50,822 bases of DNA, from NCBI GenBank assembly GCA_021813745.1, contig JAKAJO010000102.1, positions 1-50,822 of the forward strand, in the 5' to 3' direction. The notes below the pieces were generated by a model. The model saw only the letters and a program-made list of their open reading frames with translations, was not told the DNA's origin and made no database searches. This DNA is from Acidobacteriota bacterium (GTDB taxonomy: Bacteria > Acidobacteriota > Terriglobia > Terriglobales > Acidobacteriaceae). A program made the position numbers and the translations under genes. Positions 1 to 8,362 of the stretch are shown piece after piece (within the stretch, counting starts at the first letter, position 1; each line of letters starts with the position of its first letter).

Positions 1-108
1 TTTCGCCGCCTCAAGGGCTACCGCCGCATCTTCTCCCGCTTCGAGAAGCTGGACTGCCTGTTCCTCGGCTTTCTCTGCTTCGCGCTCATCATCGAAGCGC
101 TCAGATAG
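1..108 (+). CDS. IS5-type transposase, C-terminal fragment cut by window edge
   Basis: The first 35 codons read in frame to a TAG at 106-108 and give RRLKGYRRIFSRFEKLD followed by a hydrophobic FLGF/ALIIEAL tail. This is the usual C-terminus of IS5-family (IS4 superfamily) DDE transposases, in which an ERxFRRIxxRYDKLD-like block closes the catalytic domain. The start lies outside the window, so completeness is unknown. Straight after the stop is GTGTTAACAC (109-118), a perfect palindrome that may belong to the element's terminal repeat; the other end cannot be seen. Confidence 0.7.
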   Translation, partial: FRRLKGYRRIFSRFEKLDCLFLGFLCFALIIEALR

Positions 109-327
109 TGTTAACACGCCCTAGTTCAATAAATGCCTGTATGCTTCAACAACATTCGAAGCAGCCGTGGGAAACGCTTACCAGTCGGGTGTCTCCTGCG
201 GAAATACGTGAGCTCTGAAAATGCTTCCTCTGGAAGCCGAAGCTACACAGAATCAGTTACTTTCTAATTTCAGTGCCCTCAATATTATTCAATTCAGAAT
301 GCAGGGAAACGCGGGAAAAGGAATAGA

Positions 328-1425
328 ATGGCTGTACTCGTGAGTAATCCGAAAAACAATGCGCCCGATCGACGCCGTCCCAGCTCTGTGAGTATTCGCG
401 ATGTTGCGAAACGGGCTGGCGTATCGATAGCTACTGTTTCTCGCGCCGTGAACCGCGTGCCGACTGTCGATCCGGAGCTTGTGCGCCGGGTTCGCAAGGC
501 CATTGAAGAAGTCGGTTATTTGCCAAATACGCAGGCGCGGGCTTTGGTGTCAGGACGTAGTCATTTGCTGGGGCTGATTGTTTCGGAGATTACGAATCCC
601 TTCTTCCCTGAGCTTGTGCAGGAATTTGAAAATCTGGCAACGGCACAGGGCTATGAGGTTTTAATCGGCTCTACCAGTTACGACCCTGCTCGAACGGAGA
701 GCTTGATGCGTCGACTTCTGCAGCGCAATGTAGATGGGGTCGCTGTAATGACTTTTGGCGTTGAGGAAGAGCTCGTGAAGAAGCTAGTGGAGCGGGAATT
801 TCCACTTGTCTTTGTCGACGCTGGACCGAGCCTTCCCAATATCCATGTGTTGAAAGTGGATTATGCAGAAGGAATTCGGCAGGGTGTTCAACACTTAGCT
901 GCGCTTGGGCATCGCAAAATCGCTTTCATTAGTGGTCCACTTGAACAGCGTTCTCCCCGAGTCCGACGGGATGCTTTCCTTAAGGCAATGCGAGAGATCG
1001 GGATTGATGTTCCCCCCGAACATGAAGCGGAGGGGACGCACACCATGGAAGGCGGAATCGTGGCCATGGAGCGATTGCTTACTCAAGATCCTTTACCTAC
1101 TGCTGTCATGTGTTCGAATGACATGACTGCAATTGGAGCACTTCATGCCTTGTACCGAACGCCGTTGAAGGTCCCTCGAGACATTTCCGTTGTGGGTTTC
1201 GATGATATCCATTTGGCGCAATTTATGCTGCCACCTCTCACAACTGTACAGATGTCTTGCAAGAGTCTTGCCGCAGCCGCGGTAGAGGCGTTACGAGCAG
1301 GGATTGAGCCGGACCATCCAAAGTCGAGCCAGAAGGAATGGGCAATTCCCACGCGGCTTGTCGTGCGACAATCCTCCAGCTTTCCTCCGGATTCGCTGCC
1401 GGCGAAGCTGAAAGAAGGCCGTTAG
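328..1425 (+). CDS. LacI-family transcriptional regulator
   Basis: This 365-residue protein has the LacI/GalR layout. A helix-turn-helix and hinge helix occupy residues about 21-75 (VSIRDVAKRAGVSIATVSRA is diagnostic), followed by a periplasmic-binding-protein-like effector domain to about residue 345. Such proteins bind a sugar or sugar derivative and repress or activate carbohydrate genes as dimers. The ATG at 328 is preceded by AAAGGA and an N-terminal tail of about 20 residues before the HTH. No sugar gene adjoins it: upstream is a transposase fragment, downstream msrPQ. Its target cannot be read from context. The one clear LacI-type operator in the window (23416-23429) lies 22 kb away in front of a GH2 gene, and linking the two is speculation. 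Confidence 0.93.
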   Translation: MAVLVSNPKNNAPDRRRPSSVSIRDVAKRAGVSIATVSRAVNRVPTVDPELVRRVRKAIEEVGYLPNTQARALVSGRSHLLGLIVSEITNPFFPELVQEFENLATAQGYEVLIGSTSYDPARTESLMRRLLQRNVDGVAVMTFGVEEELVKKLVEREFPLVFVDAGPSLPNIHVLKVDYAEGIRQGVQHLAALGHRKIAFISGPLEQRSPRVRRDAFLKAMREIGIDVPPEHEAEGTHTMEGGIVAMERLLTQDPLPTAVMCSNDMTAIGALHALYRTPLKVPRDISVVGFDDIHLAQFMLPPLTTVQMSCKSLAAAAVEALRAGIEPDHPKSSQKEWAIPTRLVVRQSSSFPPDSLPAKLKEGR

Positions 1426-1594
1426 GATCATGGCATAGATCGACGAGAAATCAAGGAAATGCAGTCGGCAGGAAGAGACGAAAGTGCTTCCCCAAATTTC
1501 ATTGGATGAACGACCGTGCGAATCTGTGTAACGAGAAAGAAAGGATTCGTGTCTAATAGGTGCGAGTGAACTTTTCCCCACGTGAGGTCGCAGC

Positions 1595-2578
1595 ATGCTC
1601 ATCGGCAAGCCATCCCCAATTCCGTCCTCGGCAATTACGCCAAAAGAGAAATACCTGAACCGCCGGAAATTTTTGCAGAGCGCTGCTACCGGGGTTGCCG
1701 CGTTGGGTGTTTCCGCGATTGGCGCTGAGCGCGTTTCTCAAGTTTTTTCCCCCAGTACGCGAGTCTTTGCCGGAACAAAATTGGCCACTGTGCCGAGCCC
1801 GTTAACCACCACGGGAGAACAGTTAACAAGTTACCAAGATGTGTCAACTTTCAATAATTTTTACGAATTCGGCGTGCAGAAGTACCAGCCAGCGCAAAAT
1901 GCGGGAGGACTTCCAACCCGTCCTTGGTCGATTCAAGTGGAGGGGATGGTCAAGAATCCGAAGACGTTCGATATTGATGCTCTGCTCAAGCTGAAGCCGC
2001 TGGAAGACCGTGTGTACCGCCACCGATGCGTAGAGGCGTGGAGCATGGTGATTCCGTGGGTGGGATATTCTCTCTCAGAGTTCATCAAACAGTGTGAGCC
2101 ATTGAGTGGTGCAAAGTACGTCCAGTTTCTGTCGTACTACGACAGTAGCGTGGAAAAGTGGGCTTCTGAGACGACAATCCAATGGCCTTACTCAGAAGGT
2201 CTGCGGATGGACGAGGCCATGAATCCGTTGACCTTGTTAACCTTTGGACTCTATGGTGAGGTGCTGCCGAACCAGAATGGCGCACCGATTCGCGTGGTGG
2301 TGCCCTGGAAATACGGGTTTAAGTCTGCGAAATCAATCGTACGGGTCCGCTTCCTTGATCGGCAACCGCCGACGACATGGAACGAACAGGCTCCGAATGA
2401 GTATGGCTTTTACTCAAACGTGAATCCAAATGTGGATCATCCAAGATGGAGTCAAAAGACTGAACGGCGAATTGGTCTTCCCTTTTACGCACAGCGCCGG
2501 TCAACCCTTATGTTTAACGGATACGGGGATCAGGTTGCCTATTTATACAAAGGGATGGATTTGCGGAGGGATTTCTAG
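1595..2578 (+). CDS. msrP: Protein-methionine-sulfoxide reductase catalytic subunit MsrP (YedY)
   Basis: The gene encodes 327 residues of the sulfite-oxidase-fold molybdoenzyme that reduces methionine sulfoxide in periplasmic proteins. A twin-arginine signal is visible (RRKFLQSA, residues 23-30) with a hydrophobic stretch after it, so the folded Mo-molybdopterin enzyme is exported by Tat. The molybdenum-ligating cysteine is Cys145 in [13 protein letters not shown]. The C-terminal [21 protein letters not shown] block is also family-typical. The ATG at 1595 follows GAGG about 6 nt upstream. msrQ starts 32 nt after the stop, so the two form an operon, as in proteobacteria. Length matches the E. 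coli protein (334). Confidence 0.95.
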   Translation: MLIGKPSPIPSSAITPKEKYLNRRKFLQSAATGVAALGVSAIGAERVSQVFSPSTRVFAGTKLATVPSPLTTTGEQLTSYQDVSTFNNFYEFGVQKYQPAQNAGGLPTRPWSIQVEGMVKNPKTFDIDALLKLKPLEDRVYRHRCVEAWSMVIPWVGYSLSEFIKQCEPLSGAKYVQFLSYYDSSVEKWASETTIQWPYSEGLRMDEAMNPLTLLTFGLYGEVLPNQNGAPIRVVVPWKYGFKSAKSIVRVRFLDRQPPTTWNEQAPNEYGFYSNVNPNVDHPRWSQKTERRIGLPFYAQRRSTLMFNGYGDQVAYLYKGMDLRRDF

Positions 2579-2610
2579 GCGCCAAGCATTTTTTGAGCGC
2601 GGTCCATGCT

Positions 2611-3243
2611 ATGAGGCGATCGAAGTTAATTGCACTGAAGACTCTGGTGTGGGCCGCATGCTTAGGTCCGCTCTTTTGGCTCATTTGGGAAGCGGTCACC
2701 AATAATCTAGGGCCAGATCCGACTGCAACGATCACATTTACTACGGGTCTTGTCACGCTGCGTCTTCTCGCCATCTCGCTGGCAATCACTCCGATCCGGA
2801 AGTTGGTTCCAAAGCTGAGCTGGCTGATTCGGTTTCGACGCTTGATCGGGCTGTTCGCCTTTTTCTACGCGACTCTCCACCTCATGACCTGGATTGCGCT
2901 GTATGCAGGCTTTAGCCTGGATGCGATGGCATCTGACGTTGTGAAGCGGCGCTACATCACGGTAGGAATGGCAGCTTGGCTGTTGCTGTTTCCCCTTGCG
3001 GCGACGTCAACAAACTGGGCGATTCGCAAACTAGGCGGTCAGCAATGGAGCTTGCTGCACAAGCTGGTTTACTTGGCCGCGATTTGTGGAGTGATTCACT
3101 ACTGGTGGCAAGTGAAGCCCGGAGTGTTGACGCCAACGACGATTACGATTGTTTTCGGGATCCTCTTGGTCTCACGTCCCATCCTGGCGATTTTGAGCCA
3201 TCGCAAGCGTATGGCCACTACTGTGCGAGCTCCCGGCCTTTAG
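2611..3243 (+). CDS. msrQ: Haem-binding membrane subunit MsrQ (YedZ)
   Basis: This 210-residue inner-membrane protein passes quinol-pool electrons through b-type haem to MsrP. Five to six hydrophobic segments are visible. Candidate haem-ligand histidines sit in ATLHLMTW and GVIHYWW, and KLRRLIG-like basic loops separate the helices. I start at ATG 2611 (MRRSKLIALKTLVW), which aligns with the family N-terminus and gives the usual length (about 211). An in-frame TTG at 2593 would add six residues. It directly follows msrP; the last codons overlap the end of the convergent rnhB by 4 nt. Confidence 0.93.
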   Translation: MRRSKLIALKTLVWAACLGPLFWLIWEAVTNNLGPDPTATITFTTGLVTLRLLAISLAITPIRKLVPKLSWLIRFRRLIGLFAFFYATLHLMTWIALYAGFSLDAMASDVVKRRYITVGMAAWLLLFPLAATSTNWAIRKLGGQQWSLLHKLVYLAAICGVIHYWWQVKPGVLTPTTITIVFGILLVSRPILAILSHRKRMATTVRAPGL

Positions 3244-3878
3244 GCCTGTGAGTCAAGCTTGTGCAAGAGCTGGGCCACGGGACCGTAGGATTTTCGATGG
3301 AGAGGGGTTGGGCCCAACCGGGTAAGGGCATCCCGATGAGAAGCACAGGGATAACCCTTGTGATTCGCGATGCCATATCCCGGGAACTGTCGATCCAGAT
3401 CGAGCATGAGTCGATCACGGTGCACTTTTGCGAGGATGCTTGCGGCGGCAATGGAGTAGCTTGTTGCATCACCGTGTGTGATCGCCTCTTGAGGGCCTTG
3501 CCATTGAATCGTGTCACGGCCGTCGATGAGCAAGTAGTCGGGGCTGGGTATTAGCTGATCCACGGCCCTGCGCATTGCCAGTAGAGAAGCTTGTCGAATG
3601 TTGATCCGATCAATGGTGCACGCATCCACCTCAGCGATAGCCCAACAAACGGCCTCCGCTTTGATTTTTGGCTCTAAGGCAATACGCTTATTTTCTGACA
3701 GCCTCTTGGAGTCATCGATACCAGGGATATGGCAATTCCTGCGCAGGATGACCGCCGCGGCCACCACCGGTCCAAACAAGGGGCCGCGTCCGACTTCATC
3801 AACGCCCGCCACGTGGTGAGCTCCCTGACGATATGCAGCATCTTCGGGATTCCACCCGCAGACTGGACGCGTAATCAT
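3240..3878 (-). CDS. rnhB: Ribonuclease HII
   Basis: RNase HII cleaves the RNA strand of RNA-DNA hybrids and single ribonucleotides in DNA. The 212-residue protein shows the RNase H-fold acidic residues in family order: GVDEVGRGPLFGPV (the D and E of motif 1), DDSKRLSE, YLLIDGRD and ILAKVHRDR. ATG 3878 is preceded by AGCGAG. A longer in-frame version to 3926 would run through the hairpin at 3898-3924 and is rejected. It is the last gene of the rpsP-trmD-rplS operon, the place rnhB often occupies. The hairpin in front suggests lowered read-through from rplS. Confidence 0.95.
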   Translation of the reverse strand: MITRPVCGWNPEDAAYRQGAHHVAGVDEVGRGPLFGPVVAAAVILRRNCHIPGIDDSKRLSENKRIALEPKIKAEAVCWAIAEVDACTIDRINIRQASLLAMRRAVDQLIPSPDYLLIDGRDTIQWQGPQEAITHGDATSYSIAAASILAKVHRDRLMLDLDRQFPGYGIANHKGYPCASHRDALTRLGPTPLHRKSYGPVAQLLHKLDSQA

Positions 3879-3889
3879 CTCGCTAGTAT

Positions 3890-3924
3890 AAAAAGTCGAA
3901 CCCCCTGCGAAGAGCAGGGGGTTC
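3890..3924 (-). terminator. Hairpin terminator/attenuator between rplS and rnhB
   Basis: An 11-bp perfect stem (arms 3898-3908 and 3914-3924, GAACCCCCTGC and its complement) with a 5-nt loop lies just after the rplS stop. On the minus strand it is followed two bases later by CTTTTTATA. This has the form of a rho-independent terminator. Since rnhB begins 20 nt further on, it probably attenuates rather than ends transcription. Confidence 0.75.
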
Positions 3925-3947
3925 AAAAACTGTGGGATGATCTGAAA

Positions 3948-4313
3948 TCAAGCTCTGGCCGCGAGCCGATCGACTTCTTTGAGGCGTGCAGCTTTGCCCC
4001 TAAGCCCTCGAATATAGAAGAGCTTCGCGCGCCGCACCTTGTAGCTCCGGATCTTCTCGATCTTGTCGATGACTCTGGAGTTGAACGGAAAGATGCGCTC
4101 AACACCCTGGCCGAAACTCATCTTGCGAACAGTGAATGTCCCCTGGGGGCCGCGATTCACAGCGATCACCAAGCCCTCGAAAGCCTGCAGGCGTTCCTTG
4201 TCGCCTTCCTTGATTTTCACCTGAACGCGAATCTGGTCGCCGGGAACAAACTCTGGCAAATCTGTGCGATTGAGCTTTTCTGCCAAACGCTGCATGACTG
4301 GATGAATAGACAT
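3948..4313 (-). CDS. rplS: 50S ribosomal protein L19
   Basis: The 121-residue protein matches bacterial L19: [44 protein letters not shown] and a basic C-terminus [21 protein letters not shown]19 sits at the 30S-50S interface. ATG 4313 has AGGAAG 7 nt upstream. It follows trmD and the methyltransferase-like gene in the translation operon, with 108 nt between that gene's stop and this start. Confidence 0.98.
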   Translation of the reverse strand: MSIHPVMQRLAEKLNRTDLPEFVPGDQIRVQVKIKEGDKERLQAFEGLVIAVNRGPQGTFTVRKMSFGQGVERIFPFNSRVIDKIEKIRSYKVRRAKLFYIRGLRGKAARLKEVDRLAARA

Positions 4314-4421
4314 AGTGACTTCCTAGACTTGGACTCAGAGCCTTCAGTTTATCAGAGAACTGATAGCTTTGCCTAATATGGGGTGGTTTGCAGAGGTGAC
4401 CCGTTCCGTCAGGAGGGCGAT

Positions 4422-5000
4422 CTAACGAATGAGTGGCAGGTAAGACCGTGTCTGTGCCTGATACTCGAAGAATTCATCCTGAAATACATTCGCGAGTCCC
4501 AAGTCATCTGCCGTAGATCGAAGTTCAATTCCAAGGATGAGAAAGAAGAATCCAGGGACCATCAAAGGCCACCAGGTCCGACCTATCGCTGTTGCTGCTG
4601 CAAGAACGAGGATGGCTGTATGAACGGGGTGCCGGACCGCGCGGTAGATTCCGGTTCTGGGAAGCCTGGGGCGTGTAGCGTCTGCGGGAAACCAACGCTT
4701 TTTCCGAGTCGATGCGAGCGCGGCAAGCGCGATGAGAATCGGAATCGGGCAAAAAGCGACCGAAATCTCGAGCATTAAAATCGAGGGTTGAAAATCGGCA
4801 GGCGAGTAGGGAACTAGCAAGAATGCCAGCCCAACCAGAATCAAGATGCCCCCCCATGCCGATGAGGAAGAGTAGGATTCCCGACTTTGAAATTGAGTCC
4901 AGGGGCGGGCGCGAAAAAATGCGATGAGCAGGATCCCCCATCCGATGGCCTGTTCTATGAGAGCTATCTGCCGCAGCATCATATTGATACTAACATCCAT
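4422..5000 (-). CDS. Isoprenylcysteine carboxyl methyltransferase-family membrane protein
   Basis: About 192 residues with four hydrophobic segments. The C-terminal signature of the ICMT/phospholipid methyltransferase (PEMT-like) superfamily is present: TGIYRAVRHPVHTAILV, then a helix, then EFFEYQAQTRSYLPLI. Members transfer a methyl group from S-adenosylmethionine at the membrane; the substrate here is unknown. Starts are ambiguous. The ATG at 5000 overlaps the 3' end of trmD by 11 nt, ATGs at 4982 and 4979 follow the trmD stop, and a longer form begins at 5039. It is wedged between trmD and rplS, so it is probably co-transcribed and translationally coupled with trmD. Confidence 0.75.
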   Translation of the reverse strand: MDVSINMMLRQIALIEQAIGWGILLIAFFRARPWTQFQSRESYSSSSAWGGILILVGLAFLLVPYSPADFQPSILMLEISVAFCPIPILIALAALASTRKKRWFPADATRPRLPRTGIYRAVRHPVHTAILVLAAATAIGRTWWPLMVPGFFFLILGIELRSTADDLGLANVFQDEFFEYQAQTRSYLPLIR

Positions 5001-5808
5001 CCTGTTGACGAATTGATTCGAGGATTTGCTTATCATCATCGGTCAAGACGACATGTTCCAGCAAATCGGGACGATTCAAAAGCGTCTTGCGCAACTGCTG
5101 GACACGACGCCATTTTCGAATTGCTGCGTGGTCCCCTCCAAGAAGAACTTCGGGAGCCCTGAGACCGGAGAATTCTGCAGGACGGGTATAGTGCGGATAG
5201 TCAAGAAGTCCACCCGCACCGTGCTGACTACGGGGTACTGATTCGGCAGAAGCGCTGATCTGGTCATCCGGAACCCCAAAGCTCTCAAAATCCCGAGAGG
5301 CTTCGTTCCCAAGCACCCCTGGAATCAGCCGCATGGTTGCATCAATCACGACAGCCGCTGCCAACTCACCTCCGCTCAGTACGTAGTCCCCAATGGAGAG
5401 CTCTATATCGCAATAAAGCTCGTTGATGCGCTCGTCAACTCCCTCGTATCTACCGCAAACCAGAATGACCTGATCGACTGTTGCAAAGTATCGTGCCATG
5501 GACTGCCTGAACGGACGGCCTTGCGCGGAGAGAAGGACTACGGGAGCTTTTGAGCGCGGGGCGTCCGGGGTCTTGCGCGAAACGCCCAGGGACTCGAGTG
5601 CTTCTGCGAGAGGTTCCGGCTTAAGGACCATCCCCTCACCGCCTCCAAAAGGGCGATCATCCACGGTGCGGTGCCAATCGTGCGCAAAACTACGAAGGTC
5701 ATGCACATTGATAGAGATAAGCCCATTGCCCTGGGCTCTGCGCACTACGCCGTGTTCAAAGACTCCCGTGAAGAATCCTGGGAAGATTGTCACAATATCA
5801 AAGCGCAT
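4990..5808 (-). CDS. trmD: tRNA (guanine37-N1)-methyltransferase
   Basis: TrmD methylates G37 next to the anticodon, which prevents frameshifting. The 272-residue protein has the SPOUT trefoil-knot motifs: MRFDIVTIFPGFF at the N-terminus, GGGEGMVLKPEPL, VILVCGRYEGVDERI, IGDYVLSGGELAA (SAM pocket), then LLDYPHYTRP with the catalytic aspartate, and PEVLLGGDHAAIRKWR. Length is slightly above E. coli's 255. ATG 5808 lies 60 nt after the rimM stop. It belongs to the rpsP-rimM-trmD-rplS operon. Confidence 0.98.
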   Translation of the reverse strand: MRFDIVTIFPGFFTGVFEHGVVRRAQGNGLISINVHDLRSFAHDWHRTVDDRPFGGGEGMVLKPEPLAEALESLGVSRKTPDAPRSKAPVVLLSAQGRPFRQSMARYFATVDQVILVCGRYEGVDERINELYCDIELSIGDYVLSGGELAAAVVIDATMRLIPGVLGNEASRDFESFGVPDDQISASAESVPRSQHGAGGLLDYPHYTRPAEFSGLRAPEVLLGGDHAAIRKWRRVQQLRKTLLNRPDLLEHVVLTDDDKQILESIRQQDGC

Positions 5809-5867
5809 CTTGATTCATGCTCTCCGGCCTTTTGCTGCATCTTTGTTGACCAGCTTAGTTCATCTCT

Positions 5868-6440
5868 TCATCCGCTCGAAGAGTTCAGATCTGTCAAGCC
5901 TTCCGGTAAGACCATCTCGATCCGCTTTGCTGCGATGTCCAATCGACGTAAGTAGCTCTTGGCAAATGGGATGAGGATCTCATTCGCTCCGTTATGAACG
6001 ACAAGCATGGCCACTGGACCCGAGGACCGGTCCACGTCCTGGATGGTGCCAAGTATGGCTGGTTCACTGCCTGGCAGGGTGCTTTCGGCCACATCGACGA
6101 GGGTACACCCGATGAGGTCGCCGATATAAGCCTCGTCGTCGCCGAGGGGGGTGCGATCGGCACGAGATATCGCGACAATCTGACCTGTAAGTGTTTCAGC
6201 CTGGGTGATGGTGGAGAATCCTGAGAAATGAAACACGACGCCCTTTTTGTGGTACCAAAAATGGGCGAGCTCCACCTCAAGTGGTTTTTCCGGCGACACA
6301 CCTTCTTCAAGAAGCCAAAGCCGCCTGCGTTCGGCGAACTTTGCCGGGAAGTCGGTCAATATATCGGCGTAGACTTCACCCTTGCGCCCTTGAGGCCGGC
6401 GGATTCGGGCTAGCCAAACCCACCTTGAATCCTCAATCAT
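5868..6440 (-). CDS. rimM: 16S rRNA processing/ribosome maturation factor RimM
   Basis: RimM helps assemble the 30S head around S19. The 190-residue protein has the N-terminal barrel (WLARIRRPQGRKGEVYADILTD is cut here: WLARIRRPQGRKGEV) and a PRC-barrel C-terminal half (residues about 105-180: YIGDLIGCTLVD, GTIQDVD, NEILIPFAKSYLRRLD). ATG 6440 opens with MIEDSRWVW. It sits between khpA and trmD, its standard position. Confidence 0.95.
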   Translation of the reverse strand: MIEDSRWVWLARIRRPQGRKGEVYADILTDFPAKFAERRRLWLLEEGVSPEKPLEVELAHFWYHKKGVVFHFSGFSTITQAETLTGQIVAISRADRTPLGDDEAYIGDLIGCTLVDVAESTLPGSEPAILGTIQDVDRSSGPVAMLVVHNGANEILIPFAKSYLRRLDIAAKRIEMVLPEGLTDLNSSSG

Positions 6441-6482
6441 CGCGGTCTCCGGCCTGTCGCTGTAGGAGCTAAACGGAGGATT

Positions 6483-6752
6483 CTATGCCTCGTCATCCTC
6501 TTCAAGAATATCTAGCGTGTAGCGATGATGTAGCTTCATGCTGACGGCCCCTAGGATGGTACGAACGGATCGGGCAGTACGACCTTGTTTCCCGATCACT
6601 TTCCCCACATCCTGCGGTGCAACCCTTAGTTTGAGAACAGTATTATCGTCTCGATCCACAGATTGCACTTCAACTGCTGCGGGTTCATCTACAAGAGCTC
6701 GTGCAATTTCCCGTACCAACTCTTCGACTTCAACCATATTTTGCTGGGTCAT
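6483..6752 (-). CDS. khpA: KH-domain RNA-binding protein KhpA
   Basis: The 89-residue protein is almost entirely one KH domain. The RNA-binding GxxG loop is GKQG at residues 54-57 within VGKVIGKQGRTA. KhpA (YlqC) binds RNA, often with KhpB, and affects cell division or small-RNA functions in Firmicutes; its role in acidobacteria is not established. Position between rpsP and rimM is the classic one. Length matches the family (75-90). Confidence 0.93.
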   Translation of the reverse strand: MTQQNMVEVEELVREIARALVDEPAAVEVQSVDRDDNTVLKLRVAPQDVGKVIGKQGRTARSVRTILGAVSMKLHHRYTLDILEEDDEA

Positions 6753-6893
6753 GAACTTGCCTCTGACCGAATACGTTCAAGTGTGAAGCTATTTGAATCG
6801 TGCGCGAATAGTAGCACACCTGGCAGCCGCCGTCAGCATGTTCCTGCCGATACAGAGCGCGAAACGCGCCGCAGTGCACCGCTAAAAGGGGTG
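6753..6893 (-). other. Intergenic leader rpsP-khpA with short hairpins
   Basis: The 141 nt between the rpsP stop and khpA contain GCGCGAAACGCGC (around 6858-6870), a 5-bp stem with a tight loop, and a weaker CACC/GGTG pairing next to it. No T-run follows. I see no gene. It may modulate read-through from the highly expressed ribosomal gene. Confidence 0.35.
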
Positions 6894-7142
6894 CTAGCCT
6901 ACCACTGCAGTCCCAGCTGGGTGCTTTTCCAAGAGTTTGGCCACAGTGGGGGAGAGCTGCGCTCCCACGCCGCGCCAATGTTCAATCCGCTCATGCTTGA
7001 GTGAGACAGACGCGGGGTTTGTGCGGGGGTTGTATGTGCCTACGACTTCAATGGAGCGCCCGTTGCGAGCACGATCCTTCTCGATCACCACGATACGATA
7101 ATAGGGCTGCTTTCGGGCGCCGACGCGCGCCAAGCGAATCAT
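6894..7142 (-). CDS. rpsP: 30S ribosomal protein S16
   Basis: The 82-residue protein starts MIRLARVGARKQPYYRIVV, the S16 signature, and contains RNGRSIEVVGTYNPRTNP and IEHWRGVGAQLSPTVAKLL. S16 is an early-binding assembly protein of the 30S body. ATG 7142 gives the canonical start. An upstream in-frame GTG/ATG reading from 7241 would add 33 unrelated residues and is rejected. It is the first gene of the operon running to rnhB. Confidence 0.97.
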   Translation of the reverse strand: MIRLARVGARKQPYYRIVVIEKDRARNGRSIEVVGTYNPRTNPASVSLKHERIEHWRGVGAQLSPTVAKLLEKHPAGTAVVG

Positions 7143-7238
7143 GACCACGGGGGTACGTTTCCTTTCAATTTCCGAGAGTTGATGCTGTTGTTGTCTGCCC
7201 GATGGCTTAACCAAGCAACCAACCAAGGTGGCTCGGGT

Positions 7239-7268
7239 CAAACGAAAGGCCAGACGGATCGTCCGGCC
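7239..7268 (-). terminator. Terminator of the minus-strand esterase gene
   Basis: Arms 7248-7255 and 7261-7268 form an 8-bp stem (one G-T pair) with a 5-nt loop, followed on the minus strand by TTTCGTTTG. It lies 52 nt past the esterase stop and about 105 nt before rpsP, so it probably insulates the ribosomal operon. Confidence 0.55.
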
Positions 7269-7319
7269 GCTCGGAGACGCAACACCTAAGTATCGCCGAA
7301 AGTGACCATTGGAGGCAAG

Positions 7320-8192
7320 CTATTGTGCGCCAGCCGGAAACAGAAATCTTAGGAATGGGCCCACCCTCCTGGCCCAACTCGTCTCGTCGTGCATTCCTCC
7401 AGGCACATTTTCGACGTGCAGAGTCTCCCCTGGTTTCCAGCCATTGGCTTTCAGGCGCCTGGCGAGCAGTTCAACGTCTCGGATGGTTCTTTGTCCTTCC
7501 TTATCACCCACATCCAGCCAAACTCTGGGACGCTCCCAGATTTCAGGGGAGAGCTCATTGATATGACTTAGAATGCATTTGCGATTCCACCAGACGCTCG
7601 GGGAAAGAACGGCAAGCCGACCGAATTTCTCAGGATAGCGCAAGCCGAGGTAGAGGGTAACGAGACCGCCGAGCGAAGCGCCTCCCATGCCGGTTGAATC
7701 ACGATCTTGACGGACGCGGTAATTGTTGGCGATCCAAGGCATAAGCTCCTGGGTGATGAGTAGTCCATAGGCATCTGCTTCCCCTCCGCCCAGATGATCA
7801 GACGGCTCTGGGGTGTATTCGGCAAGGCGTCGTTCACCAGTGTTGTAGATGCCCACGATTATCAGCGGCGCAACCTCTCCCGACTTGATACCGGCATCCG
7901 CAGCCTCACGAACCTGCCACGCCTTGCCCTTGATGTAGGAAGTCTCTCCGTCAAAGAGGTTCTGGCCGTCATGCAGGTAAAGGACGGGAAAGCGGGCATC
8001 CGTGTCGCCCATGTAGCCAGGCGGGACGTACACGATGATGTCACGCAGATCAGGCAAAAAGCGACTTTTGAACCCTGTGTGCAGGTGGAGTCGCGGATGC
8101 CGCGTGCTCTCGCTTGATGCCGCTTCGATCAATGGCGACTCTGTTGCATTTGTTGAAATTAGATTCAATGCGGATTTTTCCTCAATCTCCAT
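7320..8192 (-). CDS. Alpha/beta-hydrolase esterase (Fes/esterase D-like)
   Basis: The 290-residue protein is an alpha/beta-fold esterase of the enterochelin-esterase-like (putative esterase) family. The block RFPVLYLHDGQNLFDG is typical. The nucleophile is Ser173 in GGASLGGL, Asp230 (VGDKEG) is the likely acid, and His268 in GGMHDETSW the base. There is no clear signal peptide; the first 30 residues look disordered. The natural substrate is not deducible (acyl esters, feruloyl or siderophore esters are all known in this superfamily). It is divergent from a second esterase gene starting at 8363; the shared 170-bp region contains a large palindrome. Confidence 0.85.
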   Translation of the reverse strand: MEIEEKSALNLISTNATESPLIEAASSESTRHPRLHLHTGFKSRFLPDLRDIIVYVPPGYMGDTDARFPVLYLHDGQNLFDGETSYIKGKAWQVREAADAGIKSGEVAPLIIVGIYNTGERRLAEYTPEPSDHLGGGEADAYGLLITQELMPWIANNYRVRQDRDSTGMGGASLGGLVTLYLGLRYPEKFGRLAVLSPSVWWNRKCILSHINELSPEIWERPRVWLDVGDKEGQRTIRDVELLARRLKANGWKPGETLHVENVPGGMHDETSWARRVGPFLRFLFPAGAQ

Positions 8193-8284
8193 CGAACCGA
8201 CGCACAGTCTGAGAATTCGGGTCCGTGGCTGTTACAGTATCAAGAAAGTCAGAGTTCACCAAGGTTCGTTTCCTCTGTCTCAAG

Positions 8285-8314
8285 AGGCTTGCATCGCGAG
8301 CGCGATGCAAGCCT
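8285..8314. repeat. 30-bp near-continuous palindrome between divergent esterases
   Basis: AGGCTTGCATCGCG (8285-8298) and its exact complement (8301-8314) flank just two bases. A further CTC/GAG pairing (8279-8281 with 8315-8317) is possible after a 3-nt bulge, followed by GTTTTC. It could be a dimeric operator, or a hairpin in the leader of the plus-strand esterase acting as terminator. Confidence 0.7.
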
Positions 8315-8362
8315 GAGAGTTTTCAAGAGTCGCCAGACACCGAACTCCCCCGGGGGTACCTG

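Noticed and set aside
328..1425. LacI protein as the regulator of the GH2 gene
   Set aside because: They are 22 kb apart with no shared operator visible near 328; the link cannot be supported from sequence alone.
7143..7241. Longer S16 protein
   Set aside because: S16 universally starts at MIRLARxG; the upstream codons are the leader.
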